From Caenorhabditis remanei (lineage: Eukaryota; Nematoda; Chromadorea; Rhabditida; Rhabditidae): 64,000 nucleotides of DNA. The DNA lies in the NCBI RefSeq assembly GCF_010183535.1, contig NC_071330.1, forward strand, positions 16,287,717 through 16,351,716. Direction: 5' to 3'. Shown here in pieces: positions 10,601 through 23,400 of the stretch. The translations under genes and the position numbers were made by a program. Under the pieces are notes generated by a model, which did not search any database, was not told the DNA's origin, and was given only the letters and a program-made list of their open reading frames with translations. Positions within the stretch are counted from its first letter, which is position 1; each line of letters begins with the position of its first letter.

Positions 10601-13600
10601 TTTGGGAGAAGAAAATTAATTTTTAACAGAAAAATGTGATTTTTCAGTGGAAAAATGGGTTTTTGGCACGAAGAACAGGGTTTTCCACTAAAAAACAAAA
10701 TATTTTTCATTCAAAAATTTTTAAATTATACTAGAAAAATAGTTTTCCAATGTAAATTCATGATTTTTCATTACAACAATCCAGTTTTTCACTAAAAAAT
10801 CAATATTTTGAGCTCAAAATCAGATTTAAATGCATTTTAGAACTGGGAAAACGACATTTTCAGGTTGAAACCTTGGATTTTTAACTGGAAAAGCTGGAAT
10901 TTCAGCAGGAAAATTGGATTTTTGAGCACAATTACAAGATCTTTAGCTAAAAAAAGGGTTCAGAGGTAATGTTAGCTTGAAAATGTGAAATTTTCAATGC
11001 GAAATCTCTGAAATTCACTCCCTTACCGTATTACTAGGCATCGGTTTCGACACCACAACAATCTTCTTCGTCGTCGCTCCATCAATGCGTGTTTCTCTCA
11101 CTTGAATAGGACATCCGAATTCATAATCTCTTGATTCCCAACTGGGAGTCATCAGATGACATATTGTTGTCGCATCTGCCAGTACAGACACTTGAGGAGA
11201 CGATTTGATCATCGAGAAGGCAACGTCGTCTTCGATGAGACGGGATTTCGGTGGGGGACGTCTGGAAAATTCGGTTTTTAGAGCAAAAAGGAGAAATTTT
11301 GGATCAAAATTTGATTTTTCAGTTTGAAAATTGAGTTTTCGAACGGAAACAGCGTAATTTTTCAGCTGAAAATGTGAACTTTCCACTCAAAATGTGATTT
11401 TCCAGCTTAAAAATGTACTTTTCGGCTCAAAATGTAATTTTTCAGATCAAAATGCGATTTTTTCAGCTCAAACTGAAGCTAGCAGACCAATCTGAGAGCT
11501 AGCAGACCAATCTGAGAGCTAGCAGACCAATCTGGGAGCTAGCAGACAAATCTGAGAGCTAGCAGACCAATCTGAGAGCTAGCAGACCAATCTGAGAGCT
11601 AGCAGACCAATCTGAGAGCTAGCAGACCAATCTGAGAGCTAGCAGACCAATCTGAGAGCTAGCAGACCAATCTGAGAGCTAGCTCACCAAAATCATATCC
11701 AACTATTTTTGGTTAATTTTTCAGATTTCTAAAATGTTTTTATAGCATTTTCAGCCAATTTTCCAACAAAATCCAACCATTTTCCGTACCTAAAATCCAT
11801 TTTCACTTCACACTTCTTGGATATATCCGGAATAGTCAGCTGACTATTCACCGTCGACACTTTCAGCACTTTCTCCACTTTCGGTATCAATGACTGTCCC
11901 TCACTCCTGATTCCACTCACTACTTCCACATTTTCAACAGTGAAAACGGGAGATTTGAATAGATAATGGGCGGAGTCATCGGCGGGTTCCCGTTGTTTAA
12001 AGTGAAGCAAAGCGTGTCGAATCGCTCGATCCGTTGAGAAATCGATCGGATGACACGCGTTCTCACGGGCGTGTTCGAGAGCTGCCGCGGCGAGAGTGTC
12101 GTATTCGGATTCACATGCTCTGCGGAGATCCTGGAATATATGGAAATATGGAAAATGACGATTTTCAGCTTAAAAACTGTATTTCATAAGGAAATTCTTG
12201 AATTTTGTCGATTTTTAGCTTAAAAATTTTTTAAAATGATCTTTCGCTGAAATTTTTGTGAAATTGTAATATTTTCATCACAAAAATTGTATTTCATTCA
12301 AAATGGATAATTTTTGTTAATTTTTAGCCTAAAATCTTTCAAATTCCTATCATTTTGAGACAAATCAGCTTCGCCTGACCGAAATTTGAGATTTTTTAGC
12401 GATTTTTGCTCATTTTCCGCCAAAAATGTTGAAATTACAAGTAATTCAGCCATGCGAAATTTTTGGAATATAGAACTGTGGAAAAAGTAACAAAAATCGA
12501 GGGAAAATCGCGATTTTCAGTGAAAAAAACTATGAATATATAGCATTTTTTGAAGAAAACCATGATTTTCAGACAATTTTCAGCATAAAAATCGTATTTC
12601 ATGAGTAAATTGTTGATTTTTGCCAATTTTACCCTAAAATCTTGAAATTTCCAGTAATTTTGAGGCTATTCAGTTTTGCCTGACCGAAATTTGATAACTT
12701 TCAGCTAAATTTTAGTTAATTTTGTATAATTTACAACTGAATTTCAGTTTTTAAACAGTAAAACTGTACTTTATGAAGAAATTATTGATTTTTGCCGATT
12801 TTTAGCCTACACTCTTCACATTTCCGCTCATTTTAGATAACTCAGGCACCTTTTATCCAAAATTGCATGTTTTTAATGACTTTAAGCTGTTTTGCAAGGC
12901 AAAACTCGTATTTTTGCCGATTTTCAGCCAAAAGTCTTGAAATTTTCAGGCATTTCAGCTTTTTTTTAAACAATTTCAGTTAGATTTTCGCGGATTTTAG
13001 CCGATTCTGACTCTGTATTCACCTTCAACTCGAATCGATTTCCAGAATGTCTCAGATCTCCATTATACAATAAATTCTGACACATCGCGATCACTCTTTT
13101 CTGTGAACTATGATCAATTATCGATCGAAGATCACTACAAAGTAGATCATAAGCAGACGGTGACCACGGCATAGCGTGTCTCAAATTGAACTCCTTCTTC
13201 TGTGGCAAAGGCTTCCGGAATTTCGAATTTTCAGCCATTTCTGAAGTCTCCGAGTCGTTCGCCGTTTCAGAATCCTGTGATGACGTCATCAGCTCTCCAT
13301 CATCTGAATCTTTCTCTCCAAGCACCTCAACGAGAAGTTTCTCTTCTTCTGCCATTTTTTCCAGATATTCCTGCTTCTCGTCGTCTTTCAGCTGCTTTTT
13401 CTCCGCCAATTTCCGTTTTTCGTCCAATTTTTTCAACTTTTCCGCCTCTTTCTTCGCTTCCGACTCCTTTTTTCGTTGTTCTTTGTCCTTTCTCTCCTGT
13501 TCCAGACGCAATTCCTTCTGCTTTCGACGGATTTCACGAACCATCGGCCAAGCGGCCACTCGTTCGATTCTCTGCAAGAAAATTATCGGTTTTTAAGTTG

Positions 13601-14338
13601 AAAATGGCAAAAATGACTAAAATTTCAATAATTTTCCATGAAAAATGATAGGAAATAGTTGTTTAAAGCAGTTTTAAACCGAAAAAAACCCATTGGTCTG
13701 CTAGTTCTCAGATTGGTCTGCTAGCTCTCAGATTGGTCTGCTAGCTCTCAGATTGGTCTGCTAGTTATGATTTTGGTCTGCTAGCTCTCAGATTGGTCTG
13801 CTAGCTCCGAAATTGGTTTGCTAGTTCTATTTTCGCCAATTTCAGCCTATTCTGACGTGTTTCTGACCGATTTTATGCTATTTTCAGTCATTTTTTCCAC
13901 AAATCCTTACTTTAAACTTGGCGATTTCCCAGCATATCATGATGTCTGTCATATCTGAATCCACCAAAAACTGATCGAACTCCTCCGGCGTCATTTGTGT
14001 GTGAACTCGCTTCTTGTGATAGGTCTTCCATGCGTCTGGGTTTGCGGCTTCCGATTCCGGGATTTCTGGAAAAAATTTGGGTTTTTTGACCCGAAAATTA
14101 TAATTTTCTTACTGATCCAGGGCGGTGGGGCATCTGGAAAGAGCATTTCCTTTCCGTTGAACCTCTTTTTTGGGTTTGTCACACAACTTAGGCATCCGGT
14201 GAGCAAATGTTCGGTGACTTCTGGAAAATAGAGTTTTCAGTCATTTTTTCTGGAATTTTCATACAAACCATCGTATTTCTTGTCCTGATCCAATTGCCAC
14301 ATGATTTGACACCGAATACTTCCATCTTCTTTGTCCAT
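7635..14338 (-). CDS. Possible little elongation complex subunit 2 (ICE2/NARG2-like), with a frameshift
   Basis: Exons: 14269-14338, 14113-14220, 13911-14065, 13023-13571, 11790-12130, 11027-11261, 9948-10559, 8626-8938 and 7635-8015. The start is the first ATG after a TTTCAG acceptor at 14345-14347. The order is an N-terminal region (MDKEDGSIRCQIMWQLD), a long charged coiled coil in exon 4 (RRKQKELRLEQERKDKEQ), a globular middle, then a segment reading FEPRIEYLPNGGAMELGAEE with a following helix pair that resembles the C-terminal domain of NARG2/ICE2. ICE2 acts with ELL in small nuclear RNA transcription. The last exon ends in an RGG-rich, Ser-rich tail. The summed coding length is 3n+1: in exon 7 the frame entering from exon 6 stops at 10428-10430, while the following frame is open and splices correctly. 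Family assignment is by pattern only. Confidence 0.55.
8147..8256 (+). repeat. 20-bp minisatellite array, about 5 units
   Basis: Core TTGGTCTGCTAGCT with 6-nt spacers; lies in the last intron of the ICE2-like gene. Confidence 0.9.
9284..9525. repeat. Minisatellite: an inverted module and a short array
   Basis: 9284-9331 holds GGTCTGCTAGTGAATAGC followed by an inverted unit and a further direct unit. 9473-9525 holds three degenerate direct units. Both are intronic in the ICE2-like gene. Confidence 0.85.
11474..11690 (-). repeat. 20-bp minisatellite array, about 11 units
   Basis: Reads AGCTAGCAGACCAATCTGAG repeatedly with exact 20-bp spacing, in an intron of the ICE2-like gene. Confidence 0.95.
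13693..13828 (+). repeat. 20-bp minisatellite array, about 7 units
   Basis: Core TTGGTCTGCTAGYT; spacers vary (CTCAGA, ATGATT, CCGAAA). Intron 3 of the ICE2-like gene. Confidence 0.95.
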
Positions 14339-14756
14339 TTCGGGCTGAAATTCGTAGAAGAAGTTATGATATAAATGTCGTAGGATTAAAAACATTGTAC
14401 GCAATGAGAGTGTAATGCGGACTTTTAGGTGTACAGTACCCGAAAAATTGGAAATCAACCAAAAAATAGGGGATTTTCACTAATTTGTACTGGGAAAATT
14501 GTTTGAAAAATCAAATGCTAAATTTAAAAATATATCAAACACAAAAACCTATTCAAAACTCAAATATATAACTGGAAAACGGGTTTTCGCAACTCCCGTA
14601 AATCGACACCAAGGAGCCGACTGCAAACGCGCTCCATTGACACGCATTAGAGATTAGAGACGCAGAGAAAATTGTTTATTTTCAGTGAATTCCCGCGGTT
14701 TTCAGCCAAATTCTTGCTATTTTTTCAGGAATTTCTCAATTTTTTTTGCTAAAGAT
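14339..14756. promoter_or_regulatory. Divergent promoter between the ICE2-like and SAM-domain genes
   Basis: This 418-bp interval separates two diverging start codons. It carries GAGACGCAGAG at 14657-14667, 90 bp before the SAM gene start, and a GCGCTCCATTG motif near 14629. The same pair of motifs recurs upstream of MTG1 and near other starts in this window. Confidence 0.6.
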
Positions 14757-15150
14757 ATGTCATCGAGCGTTCAAGAAGTGTACCACGTCGTTTCGCACCG
14801 CCCGATATATTTCTGGTCGGCGAACGACGTGGATCAGTGGTTGAGGCGGAAACGGCCTCTGCTGGCGCTGAAATACGCGCTCTCCTTCCTCCGCCACAAT
14901 ATAACAGGTAAATATAGTGGTTTTAAAGAATTTTTGACTTAAAAAATCATGAAAAAACTAGCAAAAAACCCAAAAATTGACTTTTTTTTCAGGAAGAGTG
15001 CTCGTGGAGCTGACGGACGACGATTTACGAGAAATCGGGATAGAATTGAGCGACGATCGACAAGGATTACTGTTGGAGATCAAAAAAGAAAAATTGTATA
15101 GTGATCTGGACGAATTTTCAAAGTTACGGACCCAAGCGGCGCTAAATTAA
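14757..15150 (+). CDS. Small SAM-domain protein
   Basis: Two exons, 14757-14907 and 14993-15150, encode 102 residues. Almost the whole protein is one sterile alpha motif: FWSANDVDQWLRR opens helix 1, YALSFLRHNITG the middle, and LVELTDDDLREIGIELSDDR with LLLEIKKEKLY the last helices, matching the family pattern of W..DV..WL, F..n.I.G..L..L...dL...GI...G.r. SAM domains bind other SAM domains or RNA; which applies here is not visible. The F-box-like gene starts 174 bp downstream on the same strand behind an acceptor, so the two probably form an operon. Confidence 0.85.
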
Positions 15151-15292
15151 CAATTTTTATTGTTTTTTTGATCTCAAAATGCTCAAAATGTACATAAAAT
15201 CTTCATTTTATTAGTTTTTTGTCGAGTTTTTTGCTTTTTTGGTGCTTTCTACCTCCAAATCATATATTTTTGAACGTTTTCTTCTATTTTTT

Positions 15293-15295
15293 CAG
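15293..15295 (+). promoter_or_regulatory. Probable trans-splice acceptor of the downstream operon gene
   Basis: TTTTTTCAG lies 142 bp after the SAM gene stop and 28 bp before the next ATG, the layout of an SL2-type acceptor in Caenorhabditis operons. Confidence 0.5.
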
Positions 15296-15323
15296 ATCGA
15301 ACCATAGAAATTCAGGGTCAATA

Positions 15324-18300
15324 ATGGAAGAATCAATGGAAATGTACGAGGCGAAGGAGTTGGCCGAGAAATTGGCGGAATTTACGCTGAAATCAGTGAA
15401 GGATGAGAGAGTTTATCAACGTATCAAAGCAGGTGGAGTGGTAAGGAGAATTTTTGGGACAAAATCAAAAGTTTGAGTTTTATTTTCAGAATTTTTATTC
15501 GAAAATGTTTGTTTTAGCCAAAATTATAGTTTTTGTGCAGTTTTTAAGCTAAAAATCCGCCGAAAATCATGGTTTTTTGCCCGGAAAACTCAGAAAATGC
15601 CCAAATTTAGTAGTTGTTGATAATTTTGGCTGAAAATCGCATTTTGTACTGCAAAAATAAAACTTTCAGCTGAAATCGATCGATTCACTGCAAAAAATAA
15701 AATTTTCCGTTCGAAAACCCAATTTTTGAGATGAAAATCGCATTTTTATCATAAAATTCGCATTTTCAGCTCAAAAATGCTTTGAAATCCCAAATTTTCA
15801 ACTTTTTGGCTCAGATTTTTGTTTAAAATTGCTCAAAAAGCATGAAAATGGCTCATTTTTACCATTTTCTGGCTCAAAATCTTCCGAAATTCTCAAATAT
15901 TCCATTTCCAGAGTCTCTCTGAGTTTCCATCGGAAGTTCTCGTCCAAATCTTCCGCCACGTCGCCTCTCCGACATTCAACCCACCGCCACCGCTTTTCTT
16001 GGATTACATAAAGTTCAAGAATGAAGATCAATTGAAGAAAAGAAAAGAAATGACAGAGAATTATGTCAAAGAACGTGTCGAAAAGGAGCAAAAAGAGTAT
16101 TCTGTGAAGAATTTGATGGCTTTGAGAAGAGTTTGTGTCCAGTTCGATGAAGTCATCGATTTTAAAATGATGCCTGGACTCGACTACGATCCGATCATGA
16201 TCGATGTCAAAATTCAGGTAAAATTGAAGGAAGATGATGGAAAATTGCAATTTTTGCCATTTTTTTCATTATTTTTCGAAAAACCGCGTTTTCAGTGACA
16301 AAAATCAAGATTTTCCGATCAAAACTGAGTTTTTCGACGAAAATCTCAGATTGGTCTGCTAGCTCTCAGATTGGTCTGCTAGTTCTCAGATTGGTCTGCT
16401 AGCTCTCAGATTGGTCTGCTAGCTCTCAGATTGGTCTGCTAGCTATCAGATTGGTCTGCTAGCTGTGATTTTGGTCTGCTAGTTCTCAGATTGGTCTGCT
16501 AGCTCTCAGATTGGTCTGCTAGTTCTCAGATTTCTCAGTATTGAGCTACAAATTCTTGATTTTCTGACAAAACTCCAATTTCTTACCCGAAAACTCAATT
16601 TTTCTCCTCCAGGGTTCCGAACACGGTCGTCAAGTCACTGCGTTCAAGTACGGAGGCAGTGGAAGTAACGCTCCGGCTGTCAGAATCAATCGAATGAGAG
16701 GATACAACGAGTGGGAGTATCAGCACATCAAGTAAGATATTTTTAAAGAAAAAGACGGAAATTGGTGGAAAAATTATTCCAAAAGTCAATTTTCAGTAGA
16801 AAATCTAGAAATTCGAATGAAAATAGCATTTTCAGCTTATTTTGTCTCGCTTTTTCGAAAATGTTAGTAATTTTCCATAAAAAAGATGAAAAATAGCTGT
16901 TTTAAGCAGTTTTGAACCGGAAAAACCTCATTTTCTTAATTGGTCTGCTAGCTGTCAGATTGGTCTGCTAGCTGTGATTTTGGTCTGCTAGCTATGATTT
17001 CGGTCTGCTAGCTCCCATATTGGTCTGCTAACTCTCAAGTTGATCTGCTAGCTATGATTTTCCAATTTTTTCATTTTTTTCCAGAAAATTCGAGAAGCTC
17101 CAAAAGCTCTACATCGTCGACATGTTGCTGAGTGAAGAGGTGCTCCAAACGGTGCTCCGTCTTGATTTGACATCCGCCAAAAAGATCACATTCGAGCGTA
17201 TCAAAGGACTGAAATTCGATGAGACGACGAATGTGGCTGCGAGAATTCAGGAATTCCTGGGATCTCTCGACTCGCCGGCCATGGTTTACTTCAATTCGAA
17301 TGTTTTCGATCCGAATATCGATTTGTTTGAGCAGAAAGAAGATGATGAATGGGGGTCGGATGATGAGGAGATGGAGGTGGATGTGGTGGAGAGAGGACTC
17401 GTTCGACGGGATACGTAGTAAGGGATTTGGAGGGTTTTACCTCAAAAATTGCTCAAAACGCTCCGAAAACTTGTTTTTAGACCGCAAATCAAGATTTTTG
17501 AGAGATTTTCGAGCAGAAATGACCGGAAAAAGTGAAAAATCCGGGTTTGAGATCGAAAATGAGTTTGAAAATTAATTTAGCAGACCATTGGTCTGGTAGC
17601 TCTCAGATTGGTCTGCTAGTGGTGATATTGGTCTGCTAATTCTCAGATTGGTCTGCTAGCTATGATTTTTCTAAAAATCAGTGCAAGTTTTCTATCAGAA
17701 CCCTGAATACATGATTTTTGAGCAAAAAATCACATTTTTCTGAAAATTTGGCACCGAAAAACGTGAATTTTTGAAAAAAATCATTATAAAATTCAACTTT
17801 TTCCAATTTTCAGCCAAATCGAGCACCGTCCAAAGAATCATCGTCGCATCCGCAACAGACAGCGTACAGGTGGAAATACGAAGGAGTTCCGTGGCTTCCG
17901 CACCATAAATGTGTAAGTGGCCTAAAATAACAATTTTCTATTCAAAAACCCAGAAAATTGCTCATTTTTGAAGTTTTAGAGCTTGAAAACATGATTTTCA
18001 GTCTAAAAGTGTCTATTTTTTCGACTCAAAACGCCTATAAAATACCAAATTTCCAAGTTTTTGAGACTAAAACTATGATTTTCAGCTCGAAATTCCCCTA
18101 AAATCACATTTTTCCAGCATGAATCACATTCTTCTCGGCCAACGTCATTCTCCTGATGACAATCTGACATACGGTCACCCGAGTGGACAGCAGAAGTACA
18201 AAAGTGATCTGAAGATGGCCTACGAGACACTGACGATGAGTACTCGATTCGATTTGAGAAAAGCTGGCAGATGGCATCTCAGGAATGCATTCAATCTGCT

Positions 18301-19278
18301 CGGATCACGACCAGTCAAGTCGAGAAAAGCACTCCTTTTCCATCTGAAATCGCTGAAAAAGGTAGAAATTGGGGGTTTTTGAGTTATAGTCGCTTGAAAA
18401 TCGTAATTTTCAGTATAGGAACAATGAAAATCACGCTGAAGTCAAATTTTGGACTGAAAATCAGTTAAAAATTTCGATTTTTCAGTCAAAATGACTCAAT
18501 TTCGCTTTGGTCTGCTAGCTCCCAGATTGGTCTGCTAGCCCTCAGATTGGTCTGCTAGCTCCCAGATTGGTCTGCTAGCTCTCAGATTGGTCTGCTAGCT
18601 ATTCTTTTGAGCTGAAAATAATCATTTTCAATCTAATTTGGTGGAAAATCCACATTTTAGTATTAAAAACACTGTTTTTAAACAGAAATTATTCGGATTC
18701 AGTAGAAAGTAATTCAAAATCGATGAATCCTGAACTGAAAATGTTGTTTTTGATCATGAAAATGATATTTTTGCAGTTTTCGAGTCCAAATCTTGAAATT
18801 TTGGTCTAAAAAATTAGTTTTGACATGAAAATTTCAGATTTTCAGTCGAAAATTTCATTTTTCCATTAAAATCCTGATTTCCGTGTCCAAATTATTACGA
18901 AATATTACAAAAGATGAACATTTAGTGAGACAGTGAGGGAATTCATCATTCAAAAGTTTTTGAGTAGTTTTTCTTCGATTTTCCGTGTATTTTTCAGTGA
19001 AAATTTAAAGTTTTATAATTAGAATCCCATATTGATCAACTGAACCACGATTTTCAAGATTTTCAGGCCAATTTTTGATGAAAATCTTATTTTCAACGAT
19101 TTTCAGCCCCATTTCCCACCCAAATATTCTATTTTCCCTCTTTTAGATCACTGGAGACGAGTCATTGACAACTGAAGAGGAATTGGCGATCATTCATCAT
19201 GCTAAAGAGACGGAGCACAGAGAGAAACTGCTCAGAGAGTCGGTTCCAGTCAAGAAATGGATGGATCAGTTATTCTGA
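15324..19278 (+). CDS. F-box-like domain protein, 449 residues
   Basis: Seven exons: 15324-15440, 15912-16217, 16613-16731, 17085-17417, 17814-17912, 18118-18361 and 19147-19278. All junction phases agree. Residues 40-60 read LSEFPSEVLVQIFRHVASP, and RRVCVQFDEVID follows further on, which fits an F-box (FP.E.l..If..v...l....L..vc..f). The rest has an acidic stretch (EDDEWGSDDEEMEVDVV) and a basic part (RPKNHRRIRNRQR) and no family I recognise. F-box proteins bring substrates to SCF ubiquitin ligases through SKP1. In exon 4 I place the donor at 17418 (GTAAGG); reading on would stop at once. It is alternatively possible that the 3' exons belong to a second gene, but phases favour one. Confidence 0.65.
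16346..16535 (+). repeat. 20-bp minisatellite array, about 9 units
   Basis: Core TTGGTCTGCTAGCT, spacer mostly CTCAGA. Intron 2 of the F-box-like gene. Confidence 0.95.
16938..17057 (+). repeat. 20-bp minisatellite array, about 6 units
   Basis: Degenerate units with spacers GTCAGA, GTGATT and CCCATA. Intron 3 of the F-box-like gene. Confidence 0.9.
17578..17668 (+). repeat. 20-bp minisatellite array, about 4 units
   Basis: Direct units in intron 4 of the F-box-like gene; one core reads GGTCTGGTAGC. Confidence 0.9.
18506..18606 (+). repeat. 20-bp minisatellite array, 5 units
   Basis: Direct units with CCCAGA and CTCAGA spacers in intron 6 of the F-box-like gene. Confidence 0.95.
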
Positions 19279-20485
19279 AATTGTCTATTTTCCCCTAGAA
19301 ATTCATTTTTTGTTACGAAAATCTGAAATTTCCTCCTTTTTATGTCATTTTCTCCATGAAATCGCAATTTTTTTCAGAAAAATGCCGATTTTTATCAATT
19401 TTTCACGCCAAAATCTTCGATTTTCATTCTAAAGTTGTCATTTGCATTCAAAAATTTGAAATTTCCTCCATTTTTATGTCATTTTCTTCACTTTTTTCAT
19501 GTTTTTCACCCTAAAATTTGATATTCCTACAGCTTTTCCTTTGTAATAATGCATTTTTCCATGATTTCCTCTCTTTCCTCCCCCCCCCCCCAAAAGTATC
19601 AATTTTCAGAGTTTTTTTGCAAAATTCCCATTTTTATCCCCAAAATCCCCACATATTCCCAATTTCATTTTTTTCTCCATTTTCCACCCTGAAACTGTAT
19701 TTTTGGCGTATTTTTTCAGGATTTCAAGCGGTTTTCACTATTTTCAGCCTGAAATCAGGAAAAATAAGCTGAAAATTCGGTTTTTGTCGATTTTGGTCTG
19801 CTAGTTCTTATTTTGGTCTGCTAGCTCTCAGATTGGTCTGCTAGCTCTGACTTTGGTCTGCCTGCTCTCAAATTGGTCTGCTAGTTACGAATTTGGTCTG
19901 CTAGCTCTGATTTTCCATTTTCCTCCCCATTTCTACCCATTTTCCCCATGAGTTCCACTCAAAATACACACTTTCCTGTTGATTTTCGATGATTTTCGAT
20001 AGTTTTCAGCTCGAAAATTCTCAAAAAGTCTAGTATTTCCCAATTTTTCCTCTTAAAATCACCATACATTTCCCATTTTGCCTCTGAAAATGCTTTATTT
20101 CCTTCATGATCTACATGCCCCCTCTCCTGCCTCACCTGCTCAAATTCCGGTATTTTCCCTACCGGTATCGCCTCAAAACTCATCTGAAATGGCTGAAAAT
20201 TGTCATTTTTTCTGAAAATCTTGGTTTTTTTAATTGAAAAATACCAAATTTTCAGCGTGTTTGTAATTTTTTGTGCATTTTCCTATTCCACGACTGTCTA
20301 ACCCGCATCAATTCTAGTTTGTTTGTTTTATTAATTAAAAAACGTTTTCAAAAATTACACTTTTTCCCAATTTTCATGAGTTTTTGCCACTTTTTCTACC
20401 TTTATTCGCTCATTTTCTCGTGTCTTTAGCTCAATTTTTATCATTTCTTGCAGGGAAAATCAAAAAATCAACTTAATAAGAAGAA
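19279..20485. other. Intergenic stretch between the F-box-like gene and NEMF
   Basis: It contains a minisatellite array (19793-19912) and an acceptor (TTCTTGCAG, ending 20453) 33 bp before the NEMF start. A minus-strand ATG at 20183 right after a TTTCAG opens a short frame with no family match, which I do not call. Confidence 0.5.
19793..19912 (+). repeat. 20-bp minisatellite array, about 6 units
   Basis: Degenerate units with spacers TCTTAT, CTCAGA and CTGACT; intergenic, upstream of NEMF. Confidence 0.9.
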
Positions 20486-23400
20486 ATGAAGAATCGATTC
20501 ACACTCGTCGACGTCATCGCCGCTACCACGGAGTTGAAGAAACTTCAGGGTTCGGGATAAGGATAATCAGATGAAAATAGGGATTCGTAGCTGAAAATGC
20601 CGATTTTTGAACTAAAAATGATCCAAAAATGGGATTTTCGCCCGACAACCAAACAAAATAGTTTAAAAATAGCCAAAAAATAACGATTTTGGGTTGAAAA
20701 TCATTATTTTTGTTTAGAAATTATGAAAATCACGCCGAAAATCAAAATTTTGGCTGAAAATCACTAGTTCTTAAATCGGTCTGCTAGCTCTCAGATTGGT
20801 CTTCTAGCTCTCAGATTGGTCTGCTAGCTCTGATTTTGGTCTGCTAGTTCTCATTTTGGTCTGCTAGCTCTCAGATTGGTCTGCTAGCTCTCAGATTGGT
20901 CTGCTAGTTCTCATTTTGGTCTGCTAGCTCGTAAACTGGTCTGCTAGCTATTTTTGAGCTGAAAATTGGTCTAAAAACTCCAAACAAAATTGATTTTTAG
21001 TGATTTAAAGCGGAGAAATGAGATTTTTGGCAAAAATTTGCATTCGAAGTCAAAAAAAAACTACTTTTGGTTGGAAATCCGGCATTTAGAGTTGATTTTT
21101 CGCTTAAAATCTCCAATTTTCCCAATTCAATTACAGGAATGCGTGTGAACAACGTGTACGACATCGACAACAAAACATATCTGATCAAATTGTCACGTAC
21201 CGACGAGAAGGCGGTGATTCTGTTCGAATCGGGTGTCCGATTGCATCAGACATTCCACGAGTGGCCAAAGTCACAGACGCCCTCATCGTTCTCAATGAAA
21301 CTGAGGAAACATATCAATCAGAAGAGGTTAGGAGCAGAAATCGACGGTTTTGGAGTGGAAATGAGAGAAAATCAGAAAAAAATATGGATTTTCGAGTGTA
21401 AATGACTCAAAAATCGTGGTTTTCGTCCAGAAATCAAGGAAAATTAACTTCAAAATCGTAATTTTTAGTGTAAAAATGATGAAAATCCCGCTAAAAATCA
21501 AATTTTCGGCTGAAAATCACTTTAAAACGCGATTTTTCAGTCAAAAATGGCTCAAAATCTGATTGGTCTGCTAATTCTCATTTTGGGCTGCTACTTACGA
21601 TTTTGGTCTGGTAGCTCGCTGATTGGTCTGGTAGCTATGATTTTGGTCTGCTAGCTCTCAGATTGGTCTGCTAGCTCTTTTTCAAATGAAATTCGGTCAT
21701 TTTCAGGCAATTTTGACTCAATTTCATGCTTTTAATCCCTAAAATCACCAGAAACCTTCTAAATTTCCAGACTCACTTCGATCCGAGTCGTCGGATTCGA
21801 TCGTCTCGTCGAGCTGGTCTTTGGAACGGACGACCGTGAGAATCGTCTCTACGTAGAGCTCTACGACCGTGGAAATGTCGTTTTGACTGACAACGAACTC
21901 ACAATTCTCAACATTCTCCGCGTTCGAACCGATAAAGACACGTCGGTGAGATGGGCGGTCCGCGAGAAGTACACGTTCAACGAGGAGGCGGAGCGAGAAA
22001 GGAGCGGAGTCACGATGGATGACGTCACGCGGGCGATTGGAGGGATTCCAGAGGGAAAAGAGGAACAATTGGGAAGAGTGATGTCACAATTGACAAAATG
22101 TGGAAATCCGATAACGAAGGAGATTCTGGCGGCGTGTGGGATGAAGGCGGAGATGAAGGTGTCGAGAAAGACGGATGTGGAGACGGAATTCCGGGGAAAA
22201 CTGGAGGAAATCCGGAAGGAAACGGAACATGTGTGGGAGCAAGTCGAGGAACAACCGAGGGGATTCATTAGTTATACGGAGATTCTTTGTAAGTAGAAAA
22301 ACGGAAAAATTAGAATTTTTGACTGAAAATGACTCAAAAATCGTGAATTTTAGCTTGAAAATCGTAATTTTTAATGTAGAAATGATGAAAATCACTCTCA
22401 AAATCAAAATTGTGGCTGAAAATCACTTTAAAATTGTGATTTTTCAGTCAAAAATGAATAAATTTATTTTTTGATCGGCTAGCTTTGAAATTGGTCTGCT
22501 AGCTATGATTTTGGTCTGCTAGCTCTCAAGTTGGTCTGCTAGCTATGATTTTGGTCTGCTAGCTCTCAGATTGGTCTGCTAGCTATGATTTTGGTCTGCT
22601 AGCTATGATTTTGGTCTATTAGCTCTCAAGTTGGTCTGCTAGCTATGATTTTGGTCTGCTAGCTCTCAAGTTGGTCTGACTCTCAGAGTTTTTCTGATTA
22701 TTATCCTCTCCTTATTTCCAGCACCGACGTCTCAACCAATCCAACTCTACAACGAATTCAACCCGATTCCGATGCCATTCACTTCGAAACTTCAAAAAGA
22801 ACTGCCGTCGTTCTGTGAATCCGTCGACGAGTTCTATTCACGAATTGAGACGCAAAAACAAGAGCAGAAAGCGGTGAATATGGAGAAGCAGGCGTTGAAA
22901 AAGTTGGAGAATGTGGAGAAGGATCAGAAGGAACGGATTGAAGCGTTGCAGGTAGGAAATCGGCTCTGAAAATATCATTTTTAGATTCCTCTCGTCAGGA
23001 CGCTTCGAATGAGTATAATCATGACTAGGTTTGGAGCATTTTGGGTCTCGCCACGATATTACGGTACCGGTGGGACTGGTTACTGTAGTTTTCGCGGTGG
23101 GGCCCAACTTGCTTCAAACCTAGTCATGATTATACTCATTCGAAGCGTCTCAGCGAGATGAAATCAATGGTGATAGTTTGAGAGACTAGTTTTGGGATTC
23201 TAGGCCACTTTGGCCGCTTTTTCTCAATTTTCCCTCTAAAGTTTATATTTTTCAGCTGACACAAGAACAACGAGAGCACATGGCGAATCGGATCATTCTC
23301 AACCAAGATTTGGTGGAAAAAGCGCTTCTCCTGATCCGAAGTGCGTTGGCGAATCAATTCTCGTGGCAAACAATCGAAGAAATGCGTAAAAACGCGGCGA

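Noticed and set aside
13186..13648. Two overlapping plus-strand frames of 136 and 148 codons rich in Ser and Phe.
   Set aside because: They are antisense to the charged coiled-coil exon of the ICE2-like gene; Lys/Glu codons give Ser/Phe-rich shadows.
19960..20183. Minus-strand ATG after a TTTCAG, starting MSFEAIPVGKIPEFEQ.
   Set aside because: No second exon of good quality and no family match; too little to call a gene.
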